A stretch of 64,000 bases of DNA from Paenibacillus elgii NBRC 100335 (GTDB taxonomy: Bacteria > Bacillota > Bacilli > Paenibacillales > NBRC-103111), in NCBI RefSeq assembly GCF_004000865.1, contig NZ_BIMB01000029.1:22520-86519 (forward strand), written 5' to 3'. The stretch's first letter is position 1; each line of letters starts with the position of its first letter. The notes under the pieces were generated by a model. It ran no database searches. It was not told the DNA's origin and saw only the letters and a program-made list of their open reading frames with translations. A program made the translations under genes and the position numbers. Positions 1-8,551 of the stretch are shown here, piece by piece.

Positions 1-254
1 ACCTTGCCGCCCAATGCATAAATAATATCCACCTCGCCGTTGCTTAATGCGGCGATTTTGGCCGGGACGGTAGGGAAGGTCACGCTACGTCCGGCAAAAT
101 CTTGGACGGATAGCTTCGCATCGGCCGTCTTCGCAGCAGACTGCTTCACCTCGAACGGCGCAGCCGTGGCACCAATTCCCGTGGACGGCCCCGGACTGCA
201 TCCGGCCGCCCCGAGCAGCAGAACGGCCATGCCTATAGGCCACAATCGTTTCAT
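1..254 (-). CDS. Iron-siderophore ABC transporter substrate-binding lipoprotein (5' part only)
   Basis: The reading frame starts at ATG 254 on the minus strand behind AGGAGGACGCAA and runs off the left edge. The start gives a lipoprotein signal: KR, then a hydrophobic stretch, then the lipobox GAAGC. A Ser/Gly/Ala linker follows, then DFAGRSVTFPTVPAKIAALS, the usual opening of FecB/FepB-type siderophore-binding proteins. The protein would sit on the outer face of the membrane and hand ferric siderophore to a FecCD-type permease. Only about 85 residues are visible, so the ligand cannot be told. A Fur box lies about 55 bp upstream, and the gene is divergent from the heme locus. Confidence 0.8.
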   Translation of the reverse strand, partial: MKRLWPIGMAVLLLGAAGCSPGPSTGIGATAAPFEVKQSAAKTADAKLSVQDFAGRSVTFPTVPAKIAALSNGEVDIIYALGGK

Positions 255-306
255 TTGCGTCCTCCTATCTGGCGGAGCCGGATATTAGATTGGTTGATCG
301 AAACAA

Positions 307-330
307 ATGATAATGATTATCACTATCAAT
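307..330. promoter_or_regulatory. Fur box upstream of the siderophore-binding lipoprotein
   Basis: ATGATAATGATTATCACTATCA is a close match to the Fur inverted repeat (GATAATGATTATC core). It lies 53-76 bp upstream of the minus-strand start at 254, the expected place for iron repression of that gene. Confidence 0.75.
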
Positions 331-418
331 GTCAATGGGGAGTTGGGGGATTTATCCAAATTATTTTTTTGGAGGGGGATGGAATAACTTAATTTTTGAT
401 TGCCGCCAATAATTTGGG

Positions 419-448
419 TTGACAATTTCCTTGAATCTGGAATAAGAT
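419..448 (+). promoter_or_regulatory. Possible sigma-A promoter in the 255-654 intergenic region
   Basis: TTGACA (419-424) and TAAGAT (443-448) are separated by 18 bp. No clear ORF follows before the Fur-boxed promoter at 575. Apart from this and the Fur boxes I see nothing else in the 400-bp gap. It could drive a small RNA or be chance in AT-rich DNA. Confidence 0.25.
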
Positions 449-574
449 CAACCTGTCGGACAAAATTTCGTCTAAATATTTCCAGAACTGAAATAAGGGA
501 GGGATGCCATGTTCAGAAAATTGTAAAAAGGACAACAGAAGAAGCCGGAAGGGATCATTTTTTTTGAGTTCTAA

Positions 575-614
575 TTGAGAATGATAATCAATATTGATGA
601 TAATGATTATCAAT
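575..614 (+). promoter_or_regulatory. Promoter of the heme-uptake locus overlapped by two Fur boxes
   Basis: A sigma-A-like promoter reads TTGAGA (575-580), 18 bp, GATAAT (599-604). Two GATAAT/ATTATC-type Fur half-site clusters cover it: 575-592 (TTGAGAATGATAATCAAT) and 594-614, which contains TGATAATGATTATCA. A repressor bound here would block polymerase, which fits iron-repressed transcription of the NEAT/Isd genes starting at 655. Confidence 0.75.
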
Positions 615-654
615 GAGTTCTCTGTAAACTAACCGGAAAGGAAGCCCGTACAAC

Positions 655-1449
655 GTGAAAAGGTCATTAGCTTTACCCTCTTTGTTTTTGACGCTGGCGT
701 TCGTCCTGAGCCTGTTCTTTGCGCCGGGCGTGCAAGCGGCATCTGATTTGGCCGACGGTACGTATACGATTGACTACACCATTGTCAAGGCGGAGAACGA
801 GTCGGCTTCGATGGCGAACGATTATTTCGAGAAGCCGGCGACCTTACAGGTGAAAAAAGGCGAGATCACCGCGCAAATTCAAATGAACCACAGCAAATGG
901 ATCACCATGTTCAAAGTGCCGGACAAAGGCGATTTTGCCGATGCGAAGGTAATCAAGAGCGATGAGAACGAAGACACCCGAGTCGTCGAATTCAAGCTTG
1001 ACGATTTGTCCAAGCCATTTCTTTCCAAAATTCATGTGACGGTCGAATCGATTAACTACGACCATGATTACACGATCCGCTTTATGTTCGACACGAAGAA
1101 GTTAAAGAAAGTCGAATCGGCGGCCAAGCAGGCCTCCGATAAAGCTGGCGCTCCGGCTGCGGCTGCGGAGAAGACCGGCGCCGACAAAGGTGCGAAGGCC
1201 GGCACGGCAACTCCAGCAGCAAGCGCGAAGCCGGTAGCGAGAGCCGAAGCGATCGCCAAGGCGGAGAACACAGCTCCGGCAGCGAGCACGAAGCCTGAGG
1301 CGACAGCCTACGCTGCCAAGCAGTCGGCGGACAAGGTCATGCTATCAGCCGACAACCCGCAAACCGGGGATCAAGCGCCCCTTGCTTTTTTTACAGCTTT
1401 GTTCTTCATTTCAGCATGCTATCTGGTTCGCAGCCTCCAAAACCAATAG
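655..1449 (+). CDS. isdC: IsdC-like cell-wall-anchored NEAT heme-binding protein with NPQTG sorting signal
   Basis: 264 residues from GTG 655, with GGAAAGGA about 12 nt upstream. There is a signal peptide (residues 1-29) and one NEAT domain (about 34-155). The NEAT domain carries both heme-site hallmarks: the SASMANDY helix and the YDHDY (YxxxY) strand. A long Ala/Lys/Pro-rich linker (about 157-228) follows, as expected for crossing the wall. The C-terminus is NPQTG (234-238), a hydrophobic stretch and a short tail with one Arg. NPxTG signals are used by class B sortases, and a sortase B lies in the same locus at 8552. By analogy with IsdC, the protein would pass heme from outer NEAT proteins to the membrane lipoprotein. 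First gene of the locus, directly behind the Fur-boxed promoter. Confidence 0.85.
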   Translation: MKRSLALPSLFLTLAFVLSLFFAPGVQAASDLADGTYTIDYTIVKAENESASMANDYFEKPATLQVKKGEITAQIQMNHSKWITMFKVPDKGDFADAKVIKSDENEDTRVVEFKLDDLSKPFLSKIHVTVESINYDHDYTIRFMFDTKKLKKVESAAKQASDKAGAPAAAAEKTGADKGAKAGTATPAASAKPVARAEAIAKAENTAPAASTKPEATAYAAKQSADKVMLSADNPQTGDQAPLAFFTALFFISACYLVRSLQNQ

Positions 1450-1471
1450 ACCCTAAAAGGAGAGAATCCCT

Positions 1472-1942
1472 TTGAGAAAGCAATTTACCAAAGCCATTGC
1501 CGTGTTTATGATGATGTTTGCGCTGCTGACCTTCGTTCAAGCCCCGCTGGCCGGAGCCAATGCTGCGCTTGCTGACGGAACTTATACGGTTGAATTCGCC
1601 GTGCTGAAGGATCAAACCAACCAAACGTCTACCATGGACGGCTATCTCCAGAAGCCGGCTAAGCTGGAAGTGATCGATGGCAATAAATTCGTCTCGGTTA
1701 CTTTGAAAAACAGCGATTGGATTCAATTTTTCAAAACCGAGCAGAACGGAAGCTACGTTGATGCAACCGTGGTAAGCACGGACCCGGCAGCCAACACCCG
1801 CGTCGTTAAATTCCCGGTATCCGATTTGACGGCCAAAACGAACGTGTACACGCATGTGAAAATTACAACGCTGCCGTTCCCTTACGACCACAAGTACAAC
1901 GTTCAAATTCAATACAATACGAGCAACATTAAACCGCAATAA
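1472..1942 (+). CDS. Secreted single-NEAT heme-binding protein (IsdX1-like hemophore)
   Basis: 156 residues from TTG 1472, with AAAAGGAGAG 7 nt upstream and only 22 bp after the previous stop. A signal peptide (about 1-31, ending AGANA) is followed by one NEAT domain that fills the protein. It has TSTMDGYLQKPAKLEV for the heme-contact helix and YDHKY for the YxxxY strand. There is no sorting signal, SLH domain or membrane anchor, so the mature protein should be released. That matches the role of IsdX1 in Bacillus anthracis, which takes heme from haemoproteins outside the cell. Its actual heme source is not readable from sequence. Confidence 0.8.
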   Translation: MRKQFTKAIAVFMMMFALLTFVQAPLAGANAALADGTYTVEFAVLKDQTNQTSTMDGYLQKPAKLEVIDGNKFVSVTLKNSDWIQFFKTEQNGSYVDATVVSTDPAANTRVVKFPVSDLTAKTNVYTHVKITTLPFPYDHKYNVQIQYNTSNIKPQ

Positions 1943-2054
1943 GCCAGTCATCCAGGCGCGTCATTGTAGCTAAGAAGCACCTGTAATCCGCTGCGGCCAG
2001 GAAAGCAAGGGGAGCTTGATCCCCGGTTTATTTACGAGACAACAAAGGAGCGTT

Positions 2055-5000
2055 ATGACTTTGAGCAGGATAGTACAGAAAGCTTTATCCGTTTTTCTAG
2101 CCGTCTTCGTCTTTCTCGCTGCGGTCCAAATTCCGCTCGCCGGTGCGGCCCCCTCGCTTGAGGAGGGCAGCTATACGATCGGTTTAACCGTGCTGAAGGA
2201 AGATAAAGACGAGCCGTCGATGGTGAACGATTACCTTCCGAAGCCGGTCCAGGCCAAGCTGGAAGTGAAGGACGGGAAGCAATTCGCATCCATCACTTTG
2301 CTTAACAGCAGCTGGTGGCAATATTTCAAGACGGAGAACAACGGACAATTCGTCGATGCGGAAGTTGTAAGCCGGGACGAAGTCAACAATACGAGAGTCG
2401 TGAAGTTCGAAGTGCCGGATGTGTCGGCGAAGCTGAATGCCAAGATCCATGTGAAAATTATCGGCTTGCCGGGCATGCCCGACTTCGTCTACGACAATTA
2501 CTATACGGTTCGCATCGTTTTCGATACGGACACCCTCGTGGCGGAGCCGGGGGACAAGAGCCGGCTGGCGGCGCTCGTTACCCAAGCGCAATCGGCGCAT
2601 GATGCCGCCGTGGAAGGCAGCCTGAAGGGGCAGTATCCTGCAGGCTCCAAGAGCAAATTAAGCTCGGCGATTGCGCAAGCCAAGGCTGTCGCCGACAGCG
2701 CATCGCCTACGCAGGCGCAGCTGAACAAGGCGGCTGCTGCGCTGCAAGCGGCCCTCGATGCGTTCAAGGCATCGGTGAATACCGCGAACCCGGACCCGGC
2801 GAAGGACGGCGTATACCGCCTTCCGTTTGCGGCGCTTCATGCGACGGCGGATCAGACGTCGGGCATGGATGCGTACTTGGCTAAGCCGGGCAAGCTTACG
2901 GTTCAGCAGGGGCGGAAGAAGGTATCCTTCACGGTGAAGCAGAGCTCGATTATTCCGCAATTCAAGGTGGAGCAGGGCGGCGTGCTGCTTGATGCCGTTG
3001 TGGTAAGCCGCAATGCGGCGGACGATACCCGGGTAGTGGAATTTGAAGTGAGCGATCTGAACGTTCTCGTGAATGCCGAAGTGCGAGTGGAAACCTCGTA
3101 CAACGGACAGCCTTACCAAAAAACGCACAAAATCCGCTTGAAGCTCGACTCCGCAAACGCCGAGAAAATCCCGTCCTCCGAACTGACAGGACCTGCGGCC
3201 GTGAAAGCCGGACAGCAGTTGAAGCTGACGTTCGGGGTGAGCGGTGTGACGAACAGCGTATATGAACAGGTGTACACGCAAGGGCTGACGCTGGGCTTCG
3301 ATCCGGCCAAGCTGAAGTTGGTTGAAGCGTCCCCGTTGATCAACGGCCTTCGCCTCACGGAGCAGTACGAGATCGCGCCCGGACAAGTCCGCTTGTCGAC
3401 CAGCTTGGACGAAGGCGTGCGGCCTTTGCCGGTAAACAACCAGTACATCACGCTTACCTTCCAAGCACAATCGGTGACACAGGCGACTTATGCGCTTATT
3501 GCGTTAAGCGACGTTGTGGTGAACAACCATAACGGACAGCTCAAGGTAGACGACAGCTGGCATATGTTCATCATTCAAGCGGGCCCGGCTGAGAAAGGGA
3601 AGCTGAACGCGCTGATTTCGGAGGCCGAGGCGCTGCATAACGCAGCGGTTGAAGGCACGTTCCCGGGCCAATATGCCAATGGCGCCAAGAACGCGCTTTA
3701 TACGGCGATCCGACAGGCTCAAGCGACAGCCGGTCTGGACGAAGCGGAGCAAGGGCAGGTGGATCAGACTGCAAGCGCTCTAGAGACGGCGATTGCCGGA
3801 TTCAAAGCAGCGGTTGTGACTGGGACCCGCCCTCCGGTAGAAGTCGCGAACGGACAGTACAGCTTCGATCTTGTCGTCATCTCCGGCGACCGTTTCGGCT
3901 CGTCCGCAGGCACTTATCTTGAACATACCGGGAAATTGACCGTTCAAGACGGGAAGAAATTCCTCTCGTTCCAACGGAAAAACGGCGTATCGATTGCGAA
4001 CTTCCAATGGCTGCGCGCCGATGGGACGACCCGGGATATTCCGGCGCAGGAAGCGCCAATGTCGACGGAGTCTGAAACCGCCCGTACGTTAACGGCGGGT
4101 GCGGCAGATGTCCGATACGAGGTCGACGATGTGACCGCCACCTATCTCGTCAAGCTGGCGGTGGCGAAGACTAGCGGAACAGAGGAGCGTTCGTTCCGCA
4201 TTGCCTTGAACAACATTGTGCTTGCTTCGCCCGGAGGACCGGGGCCGGTGAATCCGAACGTGCCGATCACGCAGGGAAAAAGCCCGAACGGACTTGTCGA
4301 CGGGTTATACAGCATCGATTTTAAAGTGTTGAAATACGGCACCGATACCAAATCCGTGATGCAGGATTACGTGAAAATGCCGGGAAGCTTACAAGTGGTG
4401 AACGGTACGCAATACGTCTCGATCGTGCTCAAGCAGAGCAAGGAAATTACGGAGTTCAAAGTTGAGCAAGGCGGTAGTCTGACCGACACGACCGTCGTCA
4501 GCAGCGATGAGAAAGAAAACACGCGGGTCGTAAAATTCCAAGTGCCGAATCTGGACGAGAAGGTGAAGGGCTGGGTCAAAGTCGATTGGGCGGCCTTCAA
4601 CTATTTCCATTCCTATGACGTGCACTTTGCGTTCGACAAAAGCAGCATTCGGCCGCTCAACGGCAACTTGTCCAAAGTCCTGAACGCCAAGCCGTTTCCT
4701 AAATCGCTAAAGGCCGGCGAGTATACGATGAACTATACGCTGCTTATTTCGGCAACAAGCCCGGAGCAAGCGAAGATGGAAGACAATAAATCGGATAAGA
4801 AAACCGATAAGAATGCGCCGAAAAAATCGTTCATCAACGATCTGGTGAAGCATCCCGCTAACCTGACCATTCAGGAAGACGGCAAGAAGTTCGTTACTTT
4901 CACCGTGAACAAAAGCAAAGAAATGCCGATGATCCAAGTCGAGCGGGATACGGTCGAGAAGGATGCCGATCCGTTTGCCGACGTCAAAGTGGTATCGTCC

Positions 5001-5756
5001 AATGAACAAGAAAATACGCGGGTCGTTCAGTTCGAAGTGAAGGACGCGAGCACGAAAAAAGTCCGGATCAAGATGGACTGGCCGGACAAATATAACCTGA
5101 TATACACCGTGGACATGACGTTCGATCTGGACAGCATCAAGCCTGTCAAGAAGGAAGAGGAGAAGAAGGAAGAGCCTAAAGCGGCGGAAACCAAGCCTGC
5201 GGTGAAGGCAATCGTACCAGCGAAGCTGACCGACATCGAGGACCACTGGGCGAAAGCTCTGATCGAGCGGGCTGCGGCACTCGGCATCGTCAATGGCTAT
5301 GAGGACGGTACGTTCCGTCCGGACAACGAGACGAGCCGGGTCGAGGTGGCGGCGATGATCAGCCGGGCGCTCAAGCTGAAAGAGGAGCAGGGCGAATTAA
5401 GCTTCGCCGACCTCGACAGCATTCCCGCATGGGCCAAGGAGAACTTGGCCGGCGTCGTAAGCTCGGGCATCATCAGCGGTTATGCGGATGGAACGTTTTC
5501 GGGCGAACGGAAGGTGAGCCGGACCGAAATCGCCGTTATGATCGTACGCGCTCTGAAGGTCGAGCCTGCAGCGAATGCGTCTCTTCCGTTCGCGGACGCA
5601 GGACAAATTGCACCATGGGCGCAGCCTTACATTGATGCGGCCCACAAGCTCGACATCGTCGGCGCAAGTAACGACAACCGGTTCGCGCCATATGCGAACG
5701 TAACCCGGGTCGAAGCGGTGAATTTGGTTTTAAAAATGCTTAATCATGTCAAGTAA
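2055..5756 (+). CDS. Five-NEAT, cohesin-like, SLH-anchored surface heme-binding protein
   Basis: I chose ATG 2055 (AAAGGAG just upstream); the in-frame TTG at 2016 has its SD-like run only 1 nt away. 1233 residues: signal peptide (1-30); NEAT1 (about 33-160); FIVAR-like helical module (170-246); NEAT2 (249-366); cohesin-like beta domain (374-509); second FIVAR-like module (512-588); NEAT3 (597-719); NEAT4 (745-866); NEAT5 with an inserted Lys/Asp-rich loop (882-1029); Lys/Glu linker; three SLH domains (1058-1232). SLH domains bind pyruvylated secondary wall polymer, so this is the outermost receptor. The YxxxY heme motif is visible in NEAT1 (YDNYY), NEAT4 (YFHSY) and NEAT5 (YNLIY) but not in NEAT2 (YQKTH) or NEAT3. 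A weak GGGGA/TCCCC hairpin lies at 2009-2024 upstream. Confidence 0.88.
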   Translation: MTLSRIVQKALSVFLAVFVFLAAVQIPLAGAAPSLEEGSYTIGLTVLKEDKDEPSMVNDYLPKPVQAKLEVKDGKQFASITLLNSSWWQYFKTENNGQFVDAEVVSRDEVNNTRVVKFEVPDVSAKLNAKIHVKIIGLPGMPDFVYDNYYTVRIVFDTDTLVAEPGDKSRLAALVTQAQSAHDAAVEGSLKGQYPAGSKSKLSSAIAQAKAVADSASPTQAQLNKAAAALQAALDAFKASVNTANPDPAKDGVYRLPFAALHATADQTSGMDAYLAKPGKLTVQQGRKKVSFTVKQSSIIPQFKVEQGGVLLDAVVVSRNAADDTRVVEFEVSDLNVLVNAEVRVETSYNGQPYQKTHKIRLKLDSANAEKIPSSELTGPAAVKAGQQLKLTFGVSGVTNSVYEQVYTQGLTLGFDPAKLKLVEASPLINGLRLTEQYEIAPGQVRLSTSLDEGVRPLPVNNQYITLTFQAQSVTQATYALIALSDVVVNNHNGQLKVDDSWHMFIIQAGPAEKGKLNALISEAEALHNAAVEGTFPGQYANGAKNALYTAIRQAQATAGLDEAEQGQVDQTASALETAIAGFKAAVVTGTRPPVEVANGQYSFDLVVISGDRFGSSAGTYLEHTGKLTVQDGKKFLSFQRKNGVSIANFQWLRADGTTRDIPAQEAPMSTESETARTLTAGAADVRYEVDDVTATYLVKLAVAKTSGTEERSFRIALNNIVLASPGGPGPVNPNVPITQGKSPNGLVDGLYSIDFKVLKYGTDTKSVMQDYVKMPGSLQVVNGTQYVSIVLKQSKEITEFKVEQGGSLTDTTVVSSDEKENTRVVKFQVPNLDEKVKGWVKVDWAAFNYFHSYDVHFAFDKSSIRPLNGNLSKVLNAKPFPKSLKAGEYTMNYTLLISATSPEQAKMEDNKSDKKTDKNAPKKSFINDLVKHPANLTIQEDGKKFVTFTVNKSKEMPMIQVERDTVEKDADPFADVKVVSSNEQENTRVVQFEVKDASTKKVRIKMDWPDKYNLIYTVDMTFDLDSIKPVKKEEEKKEEPKAAETKPAVKAIVPAKLTDIEDHWAKALIERAAALGIVNGYEDGTFRPDNETSRVEVAAMISRALKLKEEQGELSFADLDSIPAWAKENLAGVVSSGIISGYADGTFSGERKVSRTEIAVMIVRALKVEPAANASLPFADAGQIAPWAQPYIDAAHKLDIVGASNDNRFAPYANVTRVEAVNLVLKMLNHVK

Positions 5757-5786
5757 TTACAGTTGAAGCTTCATAAATCGGATGAG

Positions 5787-5824
5787 CGGGGATGCCGGGT
5801 AACCGGCGTCCTCCGTAATTTTTT
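5787..5824 (+). terminator. Terminator/attenuator between the NEAT genes and the heme transporter
   Basis: CGGGGATGCCGG and CCGGCGTCCTCCG pair around a GTAA loop, followed by TAATTTTTT. The next gene's AAAGGAGG lies right behind it. This would end most transcripts after the abundant surface proteins and let a fraction continue into the transporter genes. Confidence 0.7.
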
Positions 5825-5845
5825 AGGAAAGGAGGAATCGCCAAG

Positions 5846-6748
5846 GTGGGCAAATGGCGCAAAGGACTAAGCGCTACAATCGTGCTCCTGCTGCTCTTAA
5901 CAGGCTGCTCGACGAAGGCGAACACCGATGGTACCGCTGCTGCGAACGCCGGCCCCGAGACGGCCAAGACGCAGCCGGAGCATCGGATCATCGCCACAAC
6001 GGTGGCGGCTGCGGAAATCATGGATGCGCTGGAGGTCGATTTGGTCGGGATTCCGACCAGCTATAAGGAGCTGCCCAAGCGGTACACTTCCTTGCCCCAA
6101 GTAGGCAATCCGATGAGCCCGAACATGGAGCTGGTAAAGTCGCTCGATCCGACGGACGTGCTGTCCGTGACGACATTGCAATACGACTTGGAGCCGGTCT
6201 TCAAAAATGCAGAGATCGAAGCGAGCTTTCTTGATCTGACCAGTCTGGGCAAAATGAACGAGGCGATCAAGACGCTGGGCAACAAATACGGCCGACAAAA
6301 GCAGGCCGAAGCGATCATAGCCCAATACGACAAGAAGCTCGCCGAAATCAAGCAGCGGATCGCGGGCAAAGCGTCGCCGTCCGTGCTTATTCTGCTTGGC
6401 GTGCCGGGCAGCTATCTGGTGGCGACGGAAAACTCATACATTGGCGATCTGGTGAAGCTGGCTGGCGGGAGAAATGTTATACAGGGCGAAAAAGTGGAAT
6501 ATTTGGCCTCCAATACGGAATATCTCCAGCAGGCGAACCCGGACGTCATTTTGCGGGCGGCTCACGGGATGCCGGATGAGGTCGTCAAAATGTTCGATAA
6601 AGAATTCAAGAAAAACGACATATGGAAGCACTTCGATGCAGTAAAGAACAACAGGGTATACGATCTGGAGGAACGATTGTTCGGGACAACGGGAAATCTG
6701 GCGGCGATCGAAGCGCTGGACGTGGTGACGAACATGCTGTACCCGTAA
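5846..6748 (+). CDS. isdE: Heme ABC transporter substrate-binding lipoprotein (IsdE-like)
   Basis: 300 residues from GTG 5846, with AAAGGAGG 10 nt upstream. The N-terminus is a lipoprotein signal (lipobox LLTGC). The rest is a class III periplasmic-binding-protein fold (Peripla_BP_2). Met90 in NPMSPNME and His240 in AAHGMPDEV fall where Staphylococcus aureus IsdE has its heme-iron ligands Met78 and His229. The protein should receive heme from the NEAT proteins and deliver it to the permease encoded next. It lies 22 bp upstream of the permease region and downstream of the attenuator hairpin. Confidence 0.88.
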   Translation: MGKWRKGLSATIVLLLLLTGCSTKANTDGTAAANAGPETAKTQPEHRIIATTVAAAEIMDALEVDLVGIPTSYKELPKRYTSLPQVGNPMSPNMELVKSLDPTDVLSVTTLQYDLEPVFKNAEIEASFLDLTSLGKMNEAIKTLGNKYGRQKQAEAIIAQYDKKLAEIKQRIAGKASPSVLILLGVPGSYLVATENSYIGDLVKLAGGRNVIQGEKVEYLASNTEYLQQANPDVILRAAHGMPDEVVKMFDKEFKKNDIWKHFDAVKNNRVYDLEERLFGTTGNLAAIEALDVVTNMLYP

Positions 6749-6776
6749 ACTATGGAGTGGCAGAGGACGTTTGCAC

Positions 6777-7760
6777 ATGAACAAAACGATTTGGAGCTTG
6801 TTGGCCGTCATCCTTTTGCTCGTCGTCATGGTCATCGTATCCGCAACGACGGGCAGCATCAAGGTGGGCGGCTTCGAACTAATTCAAGGCTTGGTTACCG
6901 GCGCGAACAAAAAAGTGGAGGTCATCCGCGACCTGCGTCTGCCCCGGATCATTGTCGCGCTGTTCGTCGGAGCGGCATTGGCGGTATCGGGCGTGCTTCT
7001 GCAAGCCGTGATGCGAAGCTCGCTTGCGGATGCCGGGGTGATCGGCATCTCTTCCGGGGCCGGGTTTGTTTCCATCTTGATGGTCTCCTTATTCCCCAGC
7101 CTCTTTTTCTGGCTGCCGTTTTTTGCTTTTATGGGTGGCGCGTTGGCATGTTTTCTGGTCTATTCGTTCTCTTGGAAATCGGGCCTCAGTCCCATTCGGA
7201 TTATTCTTGTGGGAATCGCCATCAACGCGATGTTTACCGGCTTGGGACAATCGTTTAACTATAGAGGCAGCTATGCGGTGACCAGCGTCAACCAGGCGAC
7301 GACGTCTACGTTCCCCTTGAAAACGTGGAGCGACGTCGAAGTGATGCTCATCTACGGAACCGCCGGTCTTGTTCTCTCGCTGCTGCTGTGCTCCTGGTGC
7401 AACGTGCTTGCACTGCAGGACAAATCAGCCCGGAACGTCGGTCTTCCCGTCGCGCGCGCTCGGCTGCTGATCTCTGCCGTCGCCGTTCTGCTGGCGGCCG
7501 TCGCTACGGCTATCGGTGGACTTATCGCTTTTGTCGGGCTGCTCGTTCCTCCTATTGCCCGGCTGCTCGTCGGCTCGGATCATAAGGTGCTCATTCCGTT
7601 TTCCGCTCTGGCGGGGGCTTTACTGATCTTGACGGCGGACACGCTCGGACGAACGGTGTTGGCGCCTGCCGAAATTCCGGCTTCGATTATTATGATGGTG
7701 ATCGGGGGGCCTTTCTTGATATTTCTGCTTAGAAAGAGTGATCGGGTCCATGGACATTAA
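6777..7760 (+). CDS. isdF: Heme ABC transporter permease, FecCD family (IsdF-like)
   Basis: 327 residues from ATG 6777, with AGAGGA 9 nt upstream; an in-frame TTG at 6771 is too close to the ribosome site. Multiple membrane segments run through the protein. FecCD family landmarks are visible: the RLPRIIVALFVGAALAVSG segment near the N-terminus and GLIAFVGLLVPPIARLL near residue 250, the coupling region for the ATPase. The 3' end overlaps the ATPase start, indicating coupled translation. Substrate (heme) is inferred from the locus. Confidence 0.88.
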   Translation: MNKTIWSLLAVILLLVVMVIVSATTGSIKVGGFELIQGLVTGANKKVEVIRDLRLPRIIVALFVGAALAVSGVLLQAVMRSSLADAGVIGISSGAGFVSILMVSLFPSLFFWLPFFAFMGGALACFLVYSFSWKSGLSPIRIILVGIAINAMFTGLGQSFNYRGSYAVTSVNQATTSTFPLKTWSDVEVMLIYGTAGLVLSLLLCSWCNVLALQDKSARNVGLPVARARLLISAVAVLLAAVATAIGGLIAFVGLLVPPIARLLVGSDHKVLIPFSALAGALLILTADTLGRTVLAPAEIPASIIMMVIGGPFLIFLLRKSDRVHGH

Positions 7761-8532
7761 GTTGGAAATTCAACAGGTCAGCTTTTCGTACGACAAGAAG
7801 CGCGATCAGCTCAAGCAGGTGAACGGCCAGATCGAGCCCGGCAAAATCACGACCATTATCGGTCCGAACGGATCGGGCAAGTCGACGCTGCTCGGAGTGA
7901 TGTCGCAAAACTACGCTCCGCACAGCGGACAGGTCGTGCTGGACGGGAAAGCGATTCGCAGCTACAAGCCGAAGGAGCTGGCCAGGAAGCTGGCTGTCGT
8001 CCACCAGCAGAACGACGCGCCCCACGACATCACCGTGGAGAAGCTGGCGGGCTTTGGCCGGATCGCGCATCGGAGCATGCTAGCCCCACATGGCGAGGAG
8101 GACGACAAGGCTGTCGAGTGGGCGCTGTCCTGCACGAATCTGCTGGAAAAGCGTCAGGCGACGCTCGATCAATTATCCGGGGGCGAGAAGCAGAGAGCTT
8201 GGGTAGCGATGGCTTTGGCGCAAAGCACGCCGATGTTGTTTTTGGATGAGCCGACGACATTTCTTGATATTTATTACCAAATCGAACTATTGGAGTTAAT
8301 CAAAAAGCTGAATGCCGATCACGGCCTGACGATTGTCATGGTGCTGCACGATATCAATCAGGCGATCCGGTACAGCGACCGCTTGATCGTGATGAAGAAC
8401 GGCGAGATTCAGATGCAGGGCCCGCCGAACGAAGTCATTACGGAGGCTTCGATCAAGATGATCTACGGCGTGGATGTGATCGTCAAGCATGAAGAAGCTG
8501 CGGGGCTGTATATGATTCCCGTCGGTATTTGA
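7750..8532 (+). CDS. Heme/iron ABC transporter ATP-binding protein (FecE/FhuC-type)
   Basis: 260 residues from ATG 7750; an alternative in-frame GTG lies at 7738 and neither has a strong ribosome site. Walker A is GPNGSGKST, the signature is LSGGEKQRAW and Walker B is [12 protein letters not shown], followed by a switch His in VLHDINQA. These are typical of the iron-chelate/B12/heme ATPase group. The start overlaps the permease end by 11 bp, so the pair is probably translationally coupled. It would power heme import through the IsdF-like permease. Confidence 0.88.
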   Translation: MDIKLEIQQVSFSYDKKRDQLKQVNGQIEPGKITTIIGPNGSGKSTLLGVMSQNYAPHSGQVVLDGKAIRSYKPKELARKLAVVHQQNDAPHDITVEKLAGFGRIAHRSMLAPHGEEDDKAVEWALSCTNLLEKRQATLDQLSGGEKQRAWVAMALAQSTPMLFLDEPTTFLDIYYQIELLELIKKLNADHGLTIVMVLHDINQAIRYSDRLIVMKNGEIQMQGPPNEVITEASIKMIYGVDVIVKHEEAAGLYMIPVGI

Positions 8533-8551
8533 CTTGCATTGAGGTGATAAA

